A stretch of DNA of 64,000 nt from Pseudanabaena minima (GCF_051131155.1 NZ_CP159508.1:3038001-3102000), one strand, 5' to 3'; positions 17,266-26,832 are shown, counted from the first letter of the stretch. A program made the numbers and translations. The notes: a model not told the origin generated them from the letters alone.

Positions 17266-17328
17266 AGGGATTGTTATAATTGTGAATCTTGCTTTGTACA
17301 GCACAGTTCACAATTATAGTTAGCCACT

Positions 17329-18372
17329 TTGCCAGAAACTTTACCACCACCAATTTTATCTGGACAACCACTGACTGCCCTTGCGCCAATGCAGGATGTA
17401 ACCGATCTCGCTTTTATGCAGATGTTAAGCGCCTATGGCTGTCCTGATTATTATGTGACAGAATATTTCCGAGTCTATGCTAATTCCAATATCGATAAGA
17501 AAATTCTTAGGTCAATTACTCTCAATACAACGGGAAGACCTGTATTTGCTCAATTAATTGGTGAAAGTATTCCTGATATATTGCGAATTGCTAAGCAGCT
17601 TACTAAATATCCGATCGCGGGAATCGATCTAAATTTGGGCTGTCCTGCGCCGCGTGTCTATCGCAAGAATGTTGGTGGTGGATTATTGCGCGAACCTGAA
17701 ACCATCGAGAGAATTTTTGAGGCTATGCGATCGACAATTTCGGGACTTTTCACCGTAAAAATGCGCGTGGGGTTTGACTCAACTGATAATTTTGAAAAAC
17801 TTTTAAATTTAATTAATCAATACCAAATTGATCTCCTTAGCTTGCATGGTCGCACCGTCAAGGAGTTATATCGAGGCGAAGTGCATTATGACTTAATCCG
17901 TCAAGCCGTACAAACCGTGAATTGCCCTGTACTAGCTAATGGCAATATTACTTCCTACCTCAAAGCCGAACAGGTTCTCCAAGAGACAGGTGCAGCAGGT
18001 GTAATGATTGGGCGATCGGCGATTCGCAATCCTTGGATTTTTCAACAAATACGTGATCGCTTTGCTGGGAAGCTCATCCAAGTAATTACCCTTGCCGATG
18101 TGCATAAATATATTCAGCATTTATTTACGATTACTTGCCAAGACACACTTAGAGAAAAATCCCATGTGAATAGTTTGAAGAAGTTCTTGAATTTTATTGG
18201 CACTGGCATCGATCCCGAAGGCAAGTTTTTAGCAGGAATGCGCTTAGTACAGTCAAAACAAGAACTTTTTGATTTATGCGATCACCATTTACTAGCAAAT
18301 CCTGAACAGCCTTTTGCGATCGAGCCATACGAAAATCTCGTAGCGCGTCCCAGTTGTGAGTCCTGCGAGTAA
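17329..18372 (+). CDS. tRNA-dihydrouridine synthase family protein
   Basis: This is an FMN- and NADPH-dependent enzyme that reduces uridines in the tRNA D-loop. The protein has 347 residues. PLTALAPMQDVTDLAF is the FMN-binding first strand. NLGCPAPRVYRKNVGGGLL contains the catalytic cysteine. VKMRVGFD and LHGRTVKELYRG are conserved barrel motifs, and ANGNI ... GVMIGRSAIRNPW closes the phosphate site. The start is TTG: a TAG stop lies 10 bases upstream, and the first ATG would remove the FMN motif, so TTG at 17329 is forced. Confidence 0.9.
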   Translation: MPETLPPPILSGQPLTALAPMQDVTDLAFMQMLSAYGCPDYYVTEYFRVYANSNIDKKILRSITLNTTGRPVFAQLIGESIPDILRIAKQLTKYPIAGIDLNLGCPAPRVYRKNVGGGLLREPETIERIFEAMRSTISGLFTVKMRVGFDSTDNFEKLLNLINQYQIDLLSLHGRTVKELYRGEVHYDLIRQAVQTVNCPVLANGNITSYLKAEQVLQETGAAGVMIGRSAIRNPWIFQQIRDRFAGKLIQVITLADVHKYIQHLFTITCQDTLREKSHVNSLKKFLNFIGTGIDPEGKFLAGMRLVQSKQELFDLCDHHLLANPEQPFAIEPYENLVARPSCESCE

Positions 18373-18408
18373 AGTTGCGTCGCACAGCGCCGCAACTTTA
18401 CTCGCAGG
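18362..18408 (+). terminator. 18-bp stem hairpin overlapping the dus stop codon
   Basis: 18362-18379 and 18391-18408 are perfectly complementary with an 11-base loop. The stop codon TAA lies inside the left arm. It is followed at once by the hairpin at 18418-18470, so the gene ends in two strong hairpins. Confidence 0.65.
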
Positions 18409-18417
18409 TTTTATAGT

Positions 18418-18470
18418 CCAAGGAATTTTTTAAAAGGCTCGCTAAGCAAGCCTTTTAAAAAATTCCTTGG
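18418..18470 (+). terminator. 25-bp hairpin with TAA loop (apex GCTAAGC)
   Basis: 18418-18442 pairs with 18446-18470 with a single C-A mismatch two pairs from the apex. The same mismatch position recurs in the hairpins at 34659 and 52058. Confidence 0.65.
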
Positions 18471-18592
18471 GTTTGAAGAAAGTGCAAGACATTGTAACTA
18501 TTTAAAGTAACTATTTAAAAATTATTACCACTGTATTATGTAGTTTTGTATACTGATAGATTAATGGGATATAAAAAACGGTAATTATCAGC

Positions 18593-20281
18593 GTGAGTCA
18601 GCATCCTCTTGAGCAGCTAAATCGCTACGATGCCAAAGCCAATGCCGCATATTACGGTCGTCGTCCTTGGTTAGCGATTAGTCGGATTTTTAAAATAATT
18701 TATTTTGCAATCAGTTTTGGGCTAGCTTTTGGCTGGGATGTCTTGACTGGTAACACAGTGAACCAACCTAAACTCGCCGAGCAGTTACGACGCATTATTA
18801 CAGCCCTTGGTCCAACCTATATCAAAGTTGGACAAGCTTTATCAACACGTCCCGACTTAGTTCGGGTTGATTTCTTGGAGGAACTAACCAGACTTCAAGA
18901 CCAGTTACCACCATTTTCTAACGCCGAAGCCTTTGCGATCATTGAGTCAGAGCTAGGTAAACCTGTTAATACGATTTACCGCAATATTTCTGAAGATCCG
19001 ATCGCTGCCGCAAGTTTAGGTCAGGTTTACAAGGCAACCTTATATTCAGGTGAAGAAGTAGCAGTCAAGGTGCAACGACCATCACTAATTCCCACCCTGA
19101 CCCTCGACCTCTACCTGATGCGTTGGATTGCTGGTTGGCTAGGTCCAATCTTGCCACTTAACCTAGGAAATAGTCTGGTGGCGATCGTTGATGAGTTCGG
19201 CTTGAAATTATTTGAAGAAATTGACTATGCTCATGAAGCCACCAATGCTGAGCGCTTTGCTGGTTACTTCAAAAATGATCCTGATGTTAAAGTGCCATCT
19301 ATCTATCGTCAATACAGTACCCATCGTGTTCTCACCTTGGAATGGATTAATGGCATCAAGCTTAATGAGATCGAACAAATTAAATCGGCTGGCTTGAATA
19401 CCGACAATCTTGTGAGAATCGGTGTCATGTCTGGTTTACGCCAACTCCTTGAATTTGGCTTTTTCCACGCCGATCCTCACCCAGGAAATCTTTTTGCCAC
19501 CTACGATGGCAAGATGGCTTATATCGACTTTGGGATGATGGATCAATTGGATCTACAAACCAAAGAGCAGTTAGTTGATTCGGTAGTTCACTTACTAAAT
19601 AAAGACTACGATGAGCTTGGACAGGACTATGTGAGACTTGGGTTCTTGCAGCCAGACATCGAGATGAAGCCAATTGTGAATGCGCTGGAATCAGTATTGG
19701 GCGATATCATGTCTGAGAAAGTGAAGGACTTCAACTTTAAAGTTGTCACCGATCGCTTCTCGAAGGTGATGTATGACTATCCTTTCTGTTTACCTGCTAA
19801 ATTTGCACTGATTATTCGCTCTGTGATCACTCAAGAAGGTGTGGCTCTTAGTCTCAATCCAGAATTTCGGATCGTGCAGGTCGCCTATCCCTATGTGGCA
19901 AGACGATTACTCACCGATGAGTCAGACAGTCTGCGTCAACGGCTACTGGAAATTCTCTTTAAGGACGATAAATTCCAATGGTCAAGGTTAGAGAATTTAT
20001 TAGCGATCGCTAAATCCGATGGTCAGTTTGACATCATTCCTACTGCCAGCATGGGCTTCAAGTTCCTAGCTTCCAAAGATGGCGAATATATCCGCCGCCG
20101 CATATTGCTAGCTCTCACTGAGGACAATCGTTTGCACACTGAGGAGTTAATGCGAATCTGGCAAATGATCGGTGCTGACCTAGAACCTGCGAAATTATGG
20201 AATATGGCAGTTAAAACTTTGACTGGAGCAATGCCCAAAGCGATCGCTGCGGCTCTCCCCTTCGCTGTTTTTCAAAATTAA
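18593..20281 (+). CDS. AarF/ABC1/UbiB family atypical kinase
   Basis: An atypical protein-kinase-like ATPase linked to quinone and isoprenoid-lipid biosynthesis and, in plastids and cyanobacteria, to tocopherol and plastoquinone homeostasis. It has 562 residues. Family hallmarks are KVGQALSTRPDLVR (the KxGQ motif), AAASLGQVYKATL in place of the usual glycine-rich loop, HADPHPGNLF (catalytic loop) and YIDFGMMDQL (the DFG equivalent). The C-terminus ends in a hydrophobic AIAAALPFAVF segment, consistent with membrane association. It starts with GTG at 18593. Confidence 0.92.
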   Translation: MSQHPLEQLNRYDAKANAAYYGRRPWLAISRIFKIIYFAISFGLAFGWDVLTGNTVNQPKLAEQLRRIITALGPTYIKVGQALSTRPDLVRVDFLEELTRLQDQLPPFSNAEAFAIIESELGKPVNTIYRNISEDPIAAASLGQVYKATLYSGEEVAVKVQRPSLIPTLTLDLYLMRWIAGWLGPILPLNLGNSLVAIVDEFGLKLFEEIDYAHEATNAERFAGYFKNDPDVKVPSIYRQYSTHRVLTLEWINGIKLNEIEQIKSAGLNTDNLVRIGVMSGLRQLLEFGFFHADPHPGNLFATYDGKMAYIDFGMMDQLDLQTKEQLVDSVVHLLNKDYDELGQDYVRLGFLQPDIEMKPIVNALESVLGDIMSEKVKDFNFKVVTDRFSKVMYDYPFCLPAKFALIIRSVITQEGVALSLNPEFRIVQVAYPYVARRLLTDESDSLRQRLLEILFKDDKFQWSRLENLLAIAKSDGQFDIIPTASMGFKFLASKDGEYIRRRILLALTEDNRLHTEELMRIWQMIGADLEPAKLWNMAVKTLTGAMPKAIAAALPFAVFQN

Positions 20282-20310
20282 TTTCATAATTAATTATCTA
20301 AGCAATCGTC

Positions 20311-20359
20311 AAAAAGGGCTTGTTAAGTGGGGCTAAGCCCCACTTAACAAGCCCTTTTT
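20311..20359 (+). terminator. Perfect 23-bp hairpin with TAA loop after the UbiB-family gene
   Basis: 20311-20333 pairs with 20337-20359. The A5 and T5 ends and the apex GCTAAGC make it a textbook intrinsic terminator shape. It lies 29 bases past the stop codon. Confidence 0.75.
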
Positions 20360-20511
20360 AAACAATTTATGTTATGTAGAACAAGAATTTTTCTGGTCTT
20401 GCCATATCCTATTCAAAGAGGGTTTGGAGACCCCCCCTACCCATCTAAAAATGTAGGGGTTTGATTTCCAAACCCAAGTCTCTGTTTCTTTGCCTTACAG
20501 TCAAATTTGCG

Positions 20512-21465
20512 ATGAACTTAGAGATAATCCCTACAGCGAATAATATTAACTTGATTGAAGTTACGGCGGATTTAGCTAAATCTGAGCGAATTGATCGTTT
20601 TTTAGCAAATCAACTCACTAACTTATCGCGATCGCGGATTCAATCATTAATTGAGGAGGGCTATGTCACCGTTAATAATTCTCTGTGTAATAACAAAAAG
20701 GATTTAATTAAAGCAGGTGATCGCATTCAGTTAATCACTCCAGCATCAACACCCCTTGATTTAGTCGCGCAAGAAATTCCTTTAGATATCCTTTACGAAG
20801 ATGAGCATTTAATTGTAATTAACAAACCTGCGGGGTTAGTAGTCCATCCTGCGGCAGGACATAGTGATGGAACCTTAGTTAATGCACTTTTAGCCCATTG
20901 TAAAGAACTTTCAGGAATAAATGGAACTCAACGTCCAGGCATTGTGCATCGTTTAGATAAGGATACTAGCGGCGCAATGGTAGTAGCTAAAAGCGATCTC
21001 GCTCATCAAGATTTACAAACACAAATCCAAGCAAAAACAGCCCGACGAGAGTATTTAGGAATTGTGCGTGGAGTTCCCAAAAGTGACTCTGGAGTAATTG
21101 ATGCAGCGATCGCCAGACATCATAGCGATCGCAAAAAAATGGCAGTAATGGAAAATGGACGCAGAGCTGTCACTCACTGGCAAATTAAGGAACGTTTAGG
21201 AAATTACACACTTGTTAAATTTGATTTGGGAACAGGACGCACCCATCAAATTCGTGTCCATTCCGCACATATGGGCTGGGCGATCGCGGGCGATCCTGTC
21301 TATGGCAGCCCTAACAAGGAGGTTTCGCAATATCTCTCAGGGCAAGCCCTCCATGCATGGAAGTTGACTTTTACCCATCCAGTTTCAGGCGAATTAATTG
21401 AGAATATTGCGCCTTTACCTGAAGGATTTGAGAAGTTATTAGTGTTTTTACGACGCAGAAAATAA
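20512..21465 (+). CDS. RluA-family rRNA pseudouridine synthase (RluD-like)
   Basis: This enzyme converts specific uridines in 23S rRNA to pseudouridine. With the ATG at 20512 it has 317 residues. An S4 RNA-binding domain comes first (ERIDRFLANQLTNLSRSRIQ). The catalytic domain follows, with HRLDKDTSGAMVVAK, whose Asp is the catalytic residue, and the GRTHQIRVH motif. An upstream TTG at 20461 would add 17 residues with no similarity to the family, so I reject it. The domain order (S4 then synthase) fits RluD/RluC. Confidence 0.92.
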   Translation: MNLEIIPTANNINLIEVTADLAKSERIDRFLANQLTNLSRSRIQSLIEEGYVTVNNSLCNNKKDLIKAGDRIQLITPASTPLDLVAQEIPLDILYEDEHLIVINKPAGLVVHPAAGHSDGTLVNALLAHCKELSGINGTQRPGIVHRLDKDTSGAMVVAKSDLAHQDLQTQIQAKTARREYLGIVRGVPKSDSGVIDAAIARHHSDRKKMAVMENGRRAVTHWQIKERLGNYTLVKFDLGTGRTHQIRVHSAHMGWAIAGDPVYGSPNKEVSQYLSGQALHAWKLTFTHPVSGELIENIAPLPEGFEKLLVFLRRRK

Positions 21466-21561
21466 AGCAGCTCTGCACTCAAGTGCGAGCTAAAAGCTCA
21501 AACCCGTTGAAACGGGTTACGGAAAAATATTCTTTATTCCGCTTTAACAGACTTGAGCTTT

Positions 21562-21660
21562 TATAGCAATGCAAGAGATAGCTAGAAGATGAGTGGCGGC
21601 GCGAAGCGCCGCCACTCATCTTTTGGGTTTTATGTCCTAAGCAAAACTTACATTGCTATA
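21562..21660. repeat. MITE-like element with TATAGCAATG / CATTGCTATA ends (copy 2 type)
   Basis: The element is 99 bp with inverted termini TATAGCAATG. It surrounds a perfect 17-bp hairpin (21586-21602 with 21606-21622, GAA loop, apex GCGAAGC). Its right 35 bp (21626-21660) are the exact reverse complement of 44913-44947. The far left end resembles 46250-46278 reversed. It therefore represents the uninterrupted form of the element split at 44.9-46.3 kb. Confidence 0.8.
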
Positions 21661-21682
21661 GCCAAGAACTTGAGTTCTTGGT

Positions 21683-22525
21683 TTATTCTTGTAGCGTCAA
21701 CGCTAGCTGATAAATTTGGCGGCGTGGTAAGTCAGCAAGTTCTGCTAATTGACGGCTTGCATCTGATCGCGACATACCTGCATCAATCAAATTTTGTAAC
21801 TCTTTTAAAATCACATCCTCAGTCCATATAGGCTTTTCACTAGGTTCTGCTCCTTCTAAAACTAGGGTAAATTCTCCCTTCGGTGAGTGCATCCTAAAAT
21901 AGGCGATCGCATTTTCTATGGAACCACGCCAGAATTCTTCATGGAGTTTCGTTAGTTCTCTGGCAACTGAGATACGTCTTGCTCTTCCCAAACTTTCTGC
22001 TAAATCTTCCAATGTGCGTAATAAACGATGTGGTGCTTCATAGAGAATCATCGTTCTTGTTTCCAGTCGCAAAAGATCTAAGCGATCGCGTCGTTCCTTT
22101 TTATCAGTTGGTAAAAATCCATCAAATCCAAAATGCTGCGTAGCAAAACCTGAAGCTGTTAAGGCGGCAATACCAGCAGTAACAACGGGAATCGGTACGA
22201 CTCTAATTCCCGCAGCAATACAACCTTGTACCAGTTCTACACCAGGGTCGGAAATCGCAGGCATCCCTGCATCTGTAACTAAAGCGATCGCCATACCTTG
22301 TAATAACTTTTCAACTAACTCAGGTACGCGCTTAAAAGCATTATGCTCGTGATAGCTGGTTTGTGGCGTATCAATCCCAAAATGATGTAATAGCTTACCT
22401 GTATGTCGCGTATCCTCAGCCGCAATTAAATCTACTTGTTTGAGAGTAGCGATCGCTCTGAAAGTCATATCCTCCAAATTACCGATCGGCGTTCCCACCA
22501 AGTAGAGAATCCCTGAAACTTCCAT
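21683..22525 (-). CDS. rsmI: 16S rRNA (cytidine-1402-2'-O)-methyltransferase
   Basis: RsmI uses S-adenosylmethionine to methylate the ribose of C1402 in the ribosomal decoding centre. The protein has 280 residues and the tetrapyrrole-methylase fold. LYLVGTPIGNLEDMTFRA opens the protein, followed by AAEDTRHTGKLL, ALVTDAGMPAISDPG (SAM site) and YEAPHRLLRTLEDL. All are standard RsmI motifs. It converges on the RluA-family gene across a MITE-like repeat. Nothing suggests specialisation. Confidence 0.95.
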   Translation of the reverse strand: MEVSGILYLVGTPIGNLEDMTFRAIATLKQVDLIAAEDTRHTGKLLHHFGIDTPQTSYHEHNAFKRVPELVEKLLQGMAIALVTDAGMPAISDPGVELVQGCIAAGIRVVPIPVVTAGIAALTASGFATQHFGFDGFLPTDKKERRDRLDLLRLETRTMILYEAPHRLLRTLEDLAESLGRARRISVARELTKLHEEFWRGSIENAIAYFRMHSPKGEFTLVLEGAEPSEKPIWTEDVILKELQNLIDAGMSRSDASRQLAELADLPRRQIYQLALTLQE

Positions 22526-22564
22526 TAATCAATTTCCATATACAGCATTTTAGGATTAATCCAA

Positions 22565-22623
22565 AACCCAATATTTTTGTTAAAAGTGTTACTAAGTAAC
22601 ACTTTTAACAAAAATATTGGGTT
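22565..22623. repeat. Perfect 28-bp hairpin between rsmI and the phasin gene
   Basis: 22565-22592 pairs without mismatch with 22596-22623 around a TAA loop. The same arm sequence recurs, degraded, at 14821-14871. It lies downstream of the phasin gene and upstream of rsmI, so it could terminate the former. Confidence 0.75.
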
Positions 22624-22647
22624 CCCATTTGGTGCAAAGCACCGCTA

Positions 22648-22971
22648 TTAGCGCCACTGTTTGTTTTCTAAATCACGCATCTGACGCTCTAGGCGATCAA
22701 TCCGTCCACGCAATTCATCCATTTCATTTTGACGTGGTACACCCAAATCTTGCATCACATTACGGATTTGTCGCTGAATTAATGATTCCAGATTTCCTTG
22801 CTCTGACTTGAGGCGATCAGCAATATCATTAAAAATCTCTGAAGCCTGATCAGGATCGATTTTGCCATCTTTGACCCAATCTTCACTAGCTTCTTTTATT
22901 TTTTCTAGCACAATCGAAGTCGTTCCGACACCAAGCATAAGTAACTGCTTAAGCAAATTATTGGTATCCAT
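22648..22971 (-). CDS. Phasin-like coiled-coil protein
   Basis: A 107-residue, mostly helical protein. It resembles the small phasin / PhaF-like proteins of cyanobacteria: MDTNNLLKQLLMLGVGTTSI, then IKEASEDWVKDGKIDPDQAS, and a C-terminal heptad coiled coil (MDELRGRIDRLERQMRDLEN). Members coat polyhydroxyalkanoate granules or act as regulators. No PHA synthase is in the window, so the role here is open. Confidence 0.7.
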   Translation of the reverse strand: MDTNNLLKQLLMLGVGTTSIVLEKIKEASEDWVKDGKIDPDQASEIFNDIADRLKSEQGNLESLIQRQIRNVMQDLGVPRQNEMDELRGRIDRLERQMRDLENKQWR

Positions 22972-23173
22972 AAATATCTGTGATCCTCAAAAGCGATCTA
23001 TCACTCCATCATACTAAACAAAAGCAGGGCAATTCATGAATTGTCCTTACTACTACCTTGCCACCCAAGAATTAGTAGGGTGGCGCGAAGCAATGCCCTA
23101 CCACAATTCTTGGATAGCAAAGGGTATACTTTAAACTGATTTAAATTTAAAAAACTTTCAGGTAAGTTGATTT

Positions 23174-23656
23174 ATGATCCGTGCTGTAATCGAGACTGCT
23201 AAGGGAACTATGCGTGCTGAGTTTGACGACCAACATGCCCCAATCACTGTCAAAAACTTCGTAGACCTAGCTAAACATGGTTTTTATGATGGGCTAACTT
23301 TTCACCGTGTTGAGCCAGGATTTGTCATTCAAGGCGGCGATCCTCTTGGCAATGGTACTGGTGGATCAGGCGATCGCATCAAGTTGGAAATCTGGGCTGA
23401 AGGTGACAGTGAAGCTACTATTGGCAATATCTTGACTGGTGGTAAAAAGCCAATCATTAAGCACAACAAGGCAGGTGTATTTTCAATGGCACGTACTAAT
23501 GACCCCAATAGTGCTACCAGTCAATTTTTCATCACTCTTGGTGATGCATCATTTTTAGACGGTCAATATGCAGCTTTTGGCTATACCAAAGATACCGAAG
23601 TTGCTCAAGCAATCCGTCGTGGTGACAAAATCCTTTCAATCAAAATCGAAGACTAA
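23174..23656 (+). CDS. Cyclophilin-type peptidyl-prolyl cis-trans isomerase
   Basis: Accelerates proline isomerisation during protein folding. The 160-residue protein lacks a signal peptide, so it is cytoplasmic. GLTFHRVEPGFVIQGGDP carries the catalytic Arg region, SMARTNDPNSATSQFFI the active-site core, and FLDGQYAAFG the usual W/Y segment with tyrosine. It is complete. Two short imperfect inverted repeats lie in the 200-bp spacer upstream, and a strong hairpin follows the stop. Confidence 0.93.
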   Translation: MIRAVIETAKGTMRAEFDDQHAPITVKNFVDLAKHGFYDGLTFHRVEPGFVIQGGDPLGNGTGGSGDRIKLEIWAEGDSEATIGNILTGGKKPIIKHNKAGVFSMARTNDPNSATSQFFITLGDASFLDGQYAAFGYTKDTEVAQAIRRGDKILSIKIED

Positions 23657-23674
23657 AAAAGTTAGTCTTTCCTA

Positions 23675-23709
23675 AAAAAAGAAAGGGTACTTCGTACCCT
23701 TTCTTTTTT
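23675..23709. terminator. 16-bp hairpin with TTC loop between convergent genes
   Basis: 23675-23690 pairs perfectly with 23694-23709, with A6 and T6 at the bases. It sits between the convergent cyclophilin gene and hmpF, so it can serve both directions. Confidence 0.75.
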
Positions 23710-23714
23710 CTGTT

Positions 23715-25403
23715 TTAAGAAGAAACTAAACTCTGGATCACTGATTGTAAATCAGTAAGAACTTGAGAAGAGTTATTACCATTTGACATAACTCCCAAAT
23801 CTTGAACCGCAGCCTCTAACTGTGGACGTAACGTATCCACAATGTCCTGCACAGGACGTAAAAGCTGCTCTTGAGCGCTAATTTGACCTAACAACTCAGC
23901 TACAACTCTGATGCGATCTTGTTGTTGAGCTTCGGCAGTACGAATTGCTTGCTCTTGTTGCTGATGTTCCTGAGTTTGCTTTCCTAGAACCTCTTGTTGC
24001 TGCTGCGTATAATTTCTCACTGCCTCAATTTGGCTTTCCATCTTCCGCAGCTCTTGTTCTTGGCGATTTTTTTGAGCTTCAATTTGGGCTAGCAAAGGCA
24101 ATAAACTTTGGACAGGACTCGACTCAACCGTGATTCCTTTACGACGATCCAAAATAGCCCTTTGTTGATTTAGTACCGATAATCTCTCTTGCATACTACG
24201 TCTCATACCTGAAACGCTTTCTTCAAGTAGCTTATATTGTTCCTCAGCAAATTCTTTGTTACTCTCTAGCTCAATTCGAGCAAACTGATCAGATGTTTCT
24301 ACCTGACTTTGCAGATCAGCAATTTCACCTTCTAAGCCAGCTAACTCATCCTCTTGAGCGCTGACATAGTTTACTAATTTATCAAAATCAGCTTGCAGAG
24401 CCTTAATCGTTGACTCTAGCTCTTCAATGGGCATTGATTGTAAACGACTTTCTTCTTCTGGACTAAGTACTTCCATGCTACCCGGTCCACCAAACGCCTC
24501 GATCGCATTAGATGTTTGCTCATAGAGATCAATTTGAGCATCAAGCTGCACCCTAGACATAGCCATATTATTTTCTTGCAACTTGAGGATGCCACGTTGA
24601 GCCTTAAGCTCCGCTTGGGCATCAGCAAGAGCAACCTGAGTCTGCTGCCATTGGGCTTTACGGGCATTCAGTTCTTCTGTTGATTTACTCAGAATTCCCT
24701 TTTGTTTTTCCGCCTCATTTTTCAGTCCATCTAAATTTTGCCAAAACCCTGTAAGTATTTCTTGACGCTGATTAATTAGATTAACGGCACTATGAATTCT
24801 ATCTCTTAGAGAGTCTGGATTTGTAAAACTTGTCGATAGTTGACTAATTAGAGTTTTAATATGCTCAGCTTGATCAACAGTTAGAGCTGCTGCTTTAGCT
24901 TCAAACTGACCACGCTCTGCTTCAATATTTTTGCGTAATTGCTCAATTTCACTACGCTCTTTAGCAAATTTGGATTCTAACTCCTCAATTTCTAGCTTTC
25001 TTGACTCAAGATGTTCTAGCTCTAGCTCCTTTTGTTCTAATTCCTGCTCGCGACGGTGTAACTCTTGACTTTGAAAATTAAGAGACTGTTTCCACTGTTC
25101 GACTTCTTCTTCAGCAGATTTATATTTGTCTTGCGATCGCGAAAAAGCCTGCAAGATATTGACAATTTTTTTAGAGGCATCTTGAATACTTTGTACTTGA
25201 TTACTGCCAGTCACCTCAGCAATAATCATTTGTCCATCTTTAAAATCTTTCGCCTGACTCGAATCTTGAACTGGTAAGACTTGCTCGTTAGTAATCGGCT
25301 GCCAAACATTTTCACCCGTATTACGTGCTAGTAGACGGACTGACGAGTTACCACCTAATCCAAAAGCTGCTTGAGTTTTTTGAAGTTCCGCTAAGTACTG
25401 CAC
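23715..25403 (-). CDS. hmpF: HmpF-like pilus motility/taxis coiled-coil protein
   Basis: The protein has 562 residues. A short N-terminal domain opens MQYLAELQKTQAAFGLGG and contains VRLLARNTGENVWQPI. A very long coiled coil rich in Glu, Gln and Leu (about 80-510) follows. This architecture and opening match HmpF, which in filamentous cyanobacteria is required for type IV pilus activation and phototaxis/hormogonium motility. The name rests on recognition of the N-terminus and overall shape. A generic SMC-like coiled-coil protein is the alternative. Confidence 0.72.
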   Translation of the reverse strand: MQYLAELQKTQAAFGLGGNSSVRLLARNTGENVWQPITNEQVLPVQDSSQAKDFKDGQMIIAEVTGSNQVQSIQDASKKIVNILQAFSRSQDKYKSAEEEVEQWKQSLNFQSQELHRREQELEQKELELEHLESRKLEIEELESKFAKERSEIEQLRKNIEAERGQFEAKAAALTVDQAEHIKTLISQLSTSFTNPDSLRDRIHSAVNLINQRQEILTGFWQNLDGLKNEAEKQKGILSKSTEELNARKAQWQQTQVALADAQAELKAQRGILKLQENNMAMSRVQLDAQIDLYEQTSNAIEAFGGPGSMEVLSPEEESRLQSMPIEELESTIKALQADFDKLVNYVSAQEDELAGLEGEIADLQSQVETSDQFARIELESNKEFAEEQYKLLEESVSGMRRSMQERLSVLNQQRAILDRRKGITVESSPVQSLLPLLAQIEAQKNRQEQELRKMESQIEAVRNYTQQQQEVLGKQTQEHQQQEQAIRTAEAQQQDRIRVVAELLGQISAQEQLLRPVQDIVDTLRPQLEAAVQDLGVMSNGNNSSQVLTDLQSVIQSLVSS

Positions 25404-25574
25404 GCTGAATATACTCCTATTTTGCTGATGCTGACTTTCAGATTGACATGACGAAAGAGCAAAAACCCGTCACAAACAATACAAAATAGCCTAAATCCTA
25501 GTCTCATACTACCTAATTGCACAAACATTTTGGCAGCATATTTTAAGACCAATGGAAATTTTTTTCTAAAAAGT

Positions 25575-26603
25575 CTATTGCCTAATGTTTTTTGGGTCAA
25601 GAGCATCGCGTAAACTATCACCCAGAAGATTAAATGATAGCACCGTCAATACGATCGCTATTGCAGGAACCCATACTAGCCAAGGCTGTAGAATTACAAC
25701 CGAAGCATTTGTAGACACAGACAGCATATTACCCCATGAGGGGTCGGGAGGCTGAATACCCAGTCCCACAAGACTTAAAACTGCTTCTACAACAATAAAT
25801 CGGGGGATATCGAGGGTTGCCGAGATAATAATAAATGTAATGGTTTGTGGTAAGACATGGTTGACAATGATCCTGAATGGACTTGCTCCTGATGAGCGAG
25901 CTGCCAAAATAAAAGTCTGTTCTTTTATGGATAATACCTGTCCTCGAATAATTCTTGCTAGTCCTGCCCATGATACAAATGAAATGATCGCAATAATTAA
26001 CGCGAATCGCTCAGTATTACTGATTTGTGGAGGCAAAATTGCAGCTAATGCTACTAACAAATAAATTGAAGGGACTGACATCAGAATTTCAACAAAGCGC
26101 ATTAAAACTACATCAAGCCGACCACCAACATAACCAGAAATCCCACCGACGAGACAGCCTACTGTATAGGAAATAATTGTGCCAATAAAACCAATTAGGA
26201 GGCTAATCCTGCCCCCATACAATAAACGGGTCAACTGATCTCGTCCTTGCTCATCAGTTCCAAGTAGATTTAGTTGGGCGGTGCTAGTAGTGCTAAACAG
26301 ATGCCCACCGTGAAAAAGCTGAATTTGGGATGGTTTAGTATAGTCAACCACTAGGGCGCGATCGCCTGTTTCCATATCGACTTTGCCCTGAGTCGTTGGG
26401 TAGACATGCGCGCCGATATATTGTCCTTGCTGATCGCGCCAATGGATTTGGGTGGGTGGTAGTAATGCACCATTTTTGGCTGATTCGTTTACACCATAGG
26501 GAGTTACAAAATCAGCAAATAGAGCAGCTGCATAGAAAATCGTTAAAATTGTAATTCCAATCCAAGCTAAAGGATTGGCTCTGAGTCTTTTCCACCAAGT
26601 CAT
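25575..26603 (-). CDS. ABC transporter permease, oligopeptide/dipeptide (OppC/DppC) type
   Basis: A membrane subunit of a peptide-type importer. The 342-residue protein has an N-terminal span (WIGITILTIFYAAALFADF), a periplasmic segment of about 90 residues that is longer than usual, and then the binding-protein-dependent transport domain. It carries LGTDEQGRDQLTRLLYGGRISL, the OppC hallmark, and ARSSGASPFRIIVNHVLPQ, the EAA loop that contacts the ATPase. No OppB, ATPase or binding protein is adjacent, so the partners are elsewhere. Its start overlaps the stop of the small upstream gene. Confidence 0.9.
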   Translation of the reverse strand: MTWWKRLRANPLAWIGITILTIFYAAALFADFVTPYGVNESAKNGALLPPTQIHWRDQQGQYIGAHVYPTTQGKVDMETGDRALVVDYTKPSQIQLFHGGHLFSTTSTAQLNLLGTDEQGRDQLTRLLYGGRISLLIGFIGTIISYTVGCLVGGISGYVGGRLDVVLMRFVEILMSVPSIYLLVALAAILPPQISNTERFALIIAIISFVSWAGLARIIRGQVLSIKEQTFILAARSSGASPFRIIVNHVLPQTITFIIISATLDIPRFIVVEAVLSLVGLGIQPPDPSWGNMLSVSTNASVVILQPWLVWVPAIAIVLTVLSFNLLGDSLRDALDPKNIRQ

Positions 26604-26788
26604 TAGGAGCCTTTAAGTGCTTTAAAAAAATTTTTGCGATAGTTGCCATTCATAGCGAATAGGACTGGCCAAAGCAATGCTAGCCCGATCTGATTACCTG
26701 AAAAGTCGGTACGGCGAAAACCTAGCAAAAATTTCACTACACCAAATACATAGGCAATTAGTAGCAAAATTCCAATTAGTTGTGGCAT
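26603..26788 (-). CDS. Small membrane protein translationally coupled to the permease
   Basis: A 61-residue frame with one hydrophobic span (LIGILLLIAYVFGVVKFLL), a central polar loop and a second weaker span. I do not recognise the family. Its stop TAA overlaps the ATG of the OppC-type permease in the sequence TAATG, the usual sign of translational coupling. That overlap is the main evidence that it is real and works with, or at least is co-expressed with, the permease. Confidence 0.6.
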   Translation of the reverse strand: MPQLIGILLLIAYVFGVVKFLLGFRRTDFSGNQIGLALLWPVLFAMNGNYRKNFFKALKGS

Positions 26789-26832
26789 ATATCAATTTCT
26801 CTTGACTTATTATCTAATTTAACATCAAAAAG

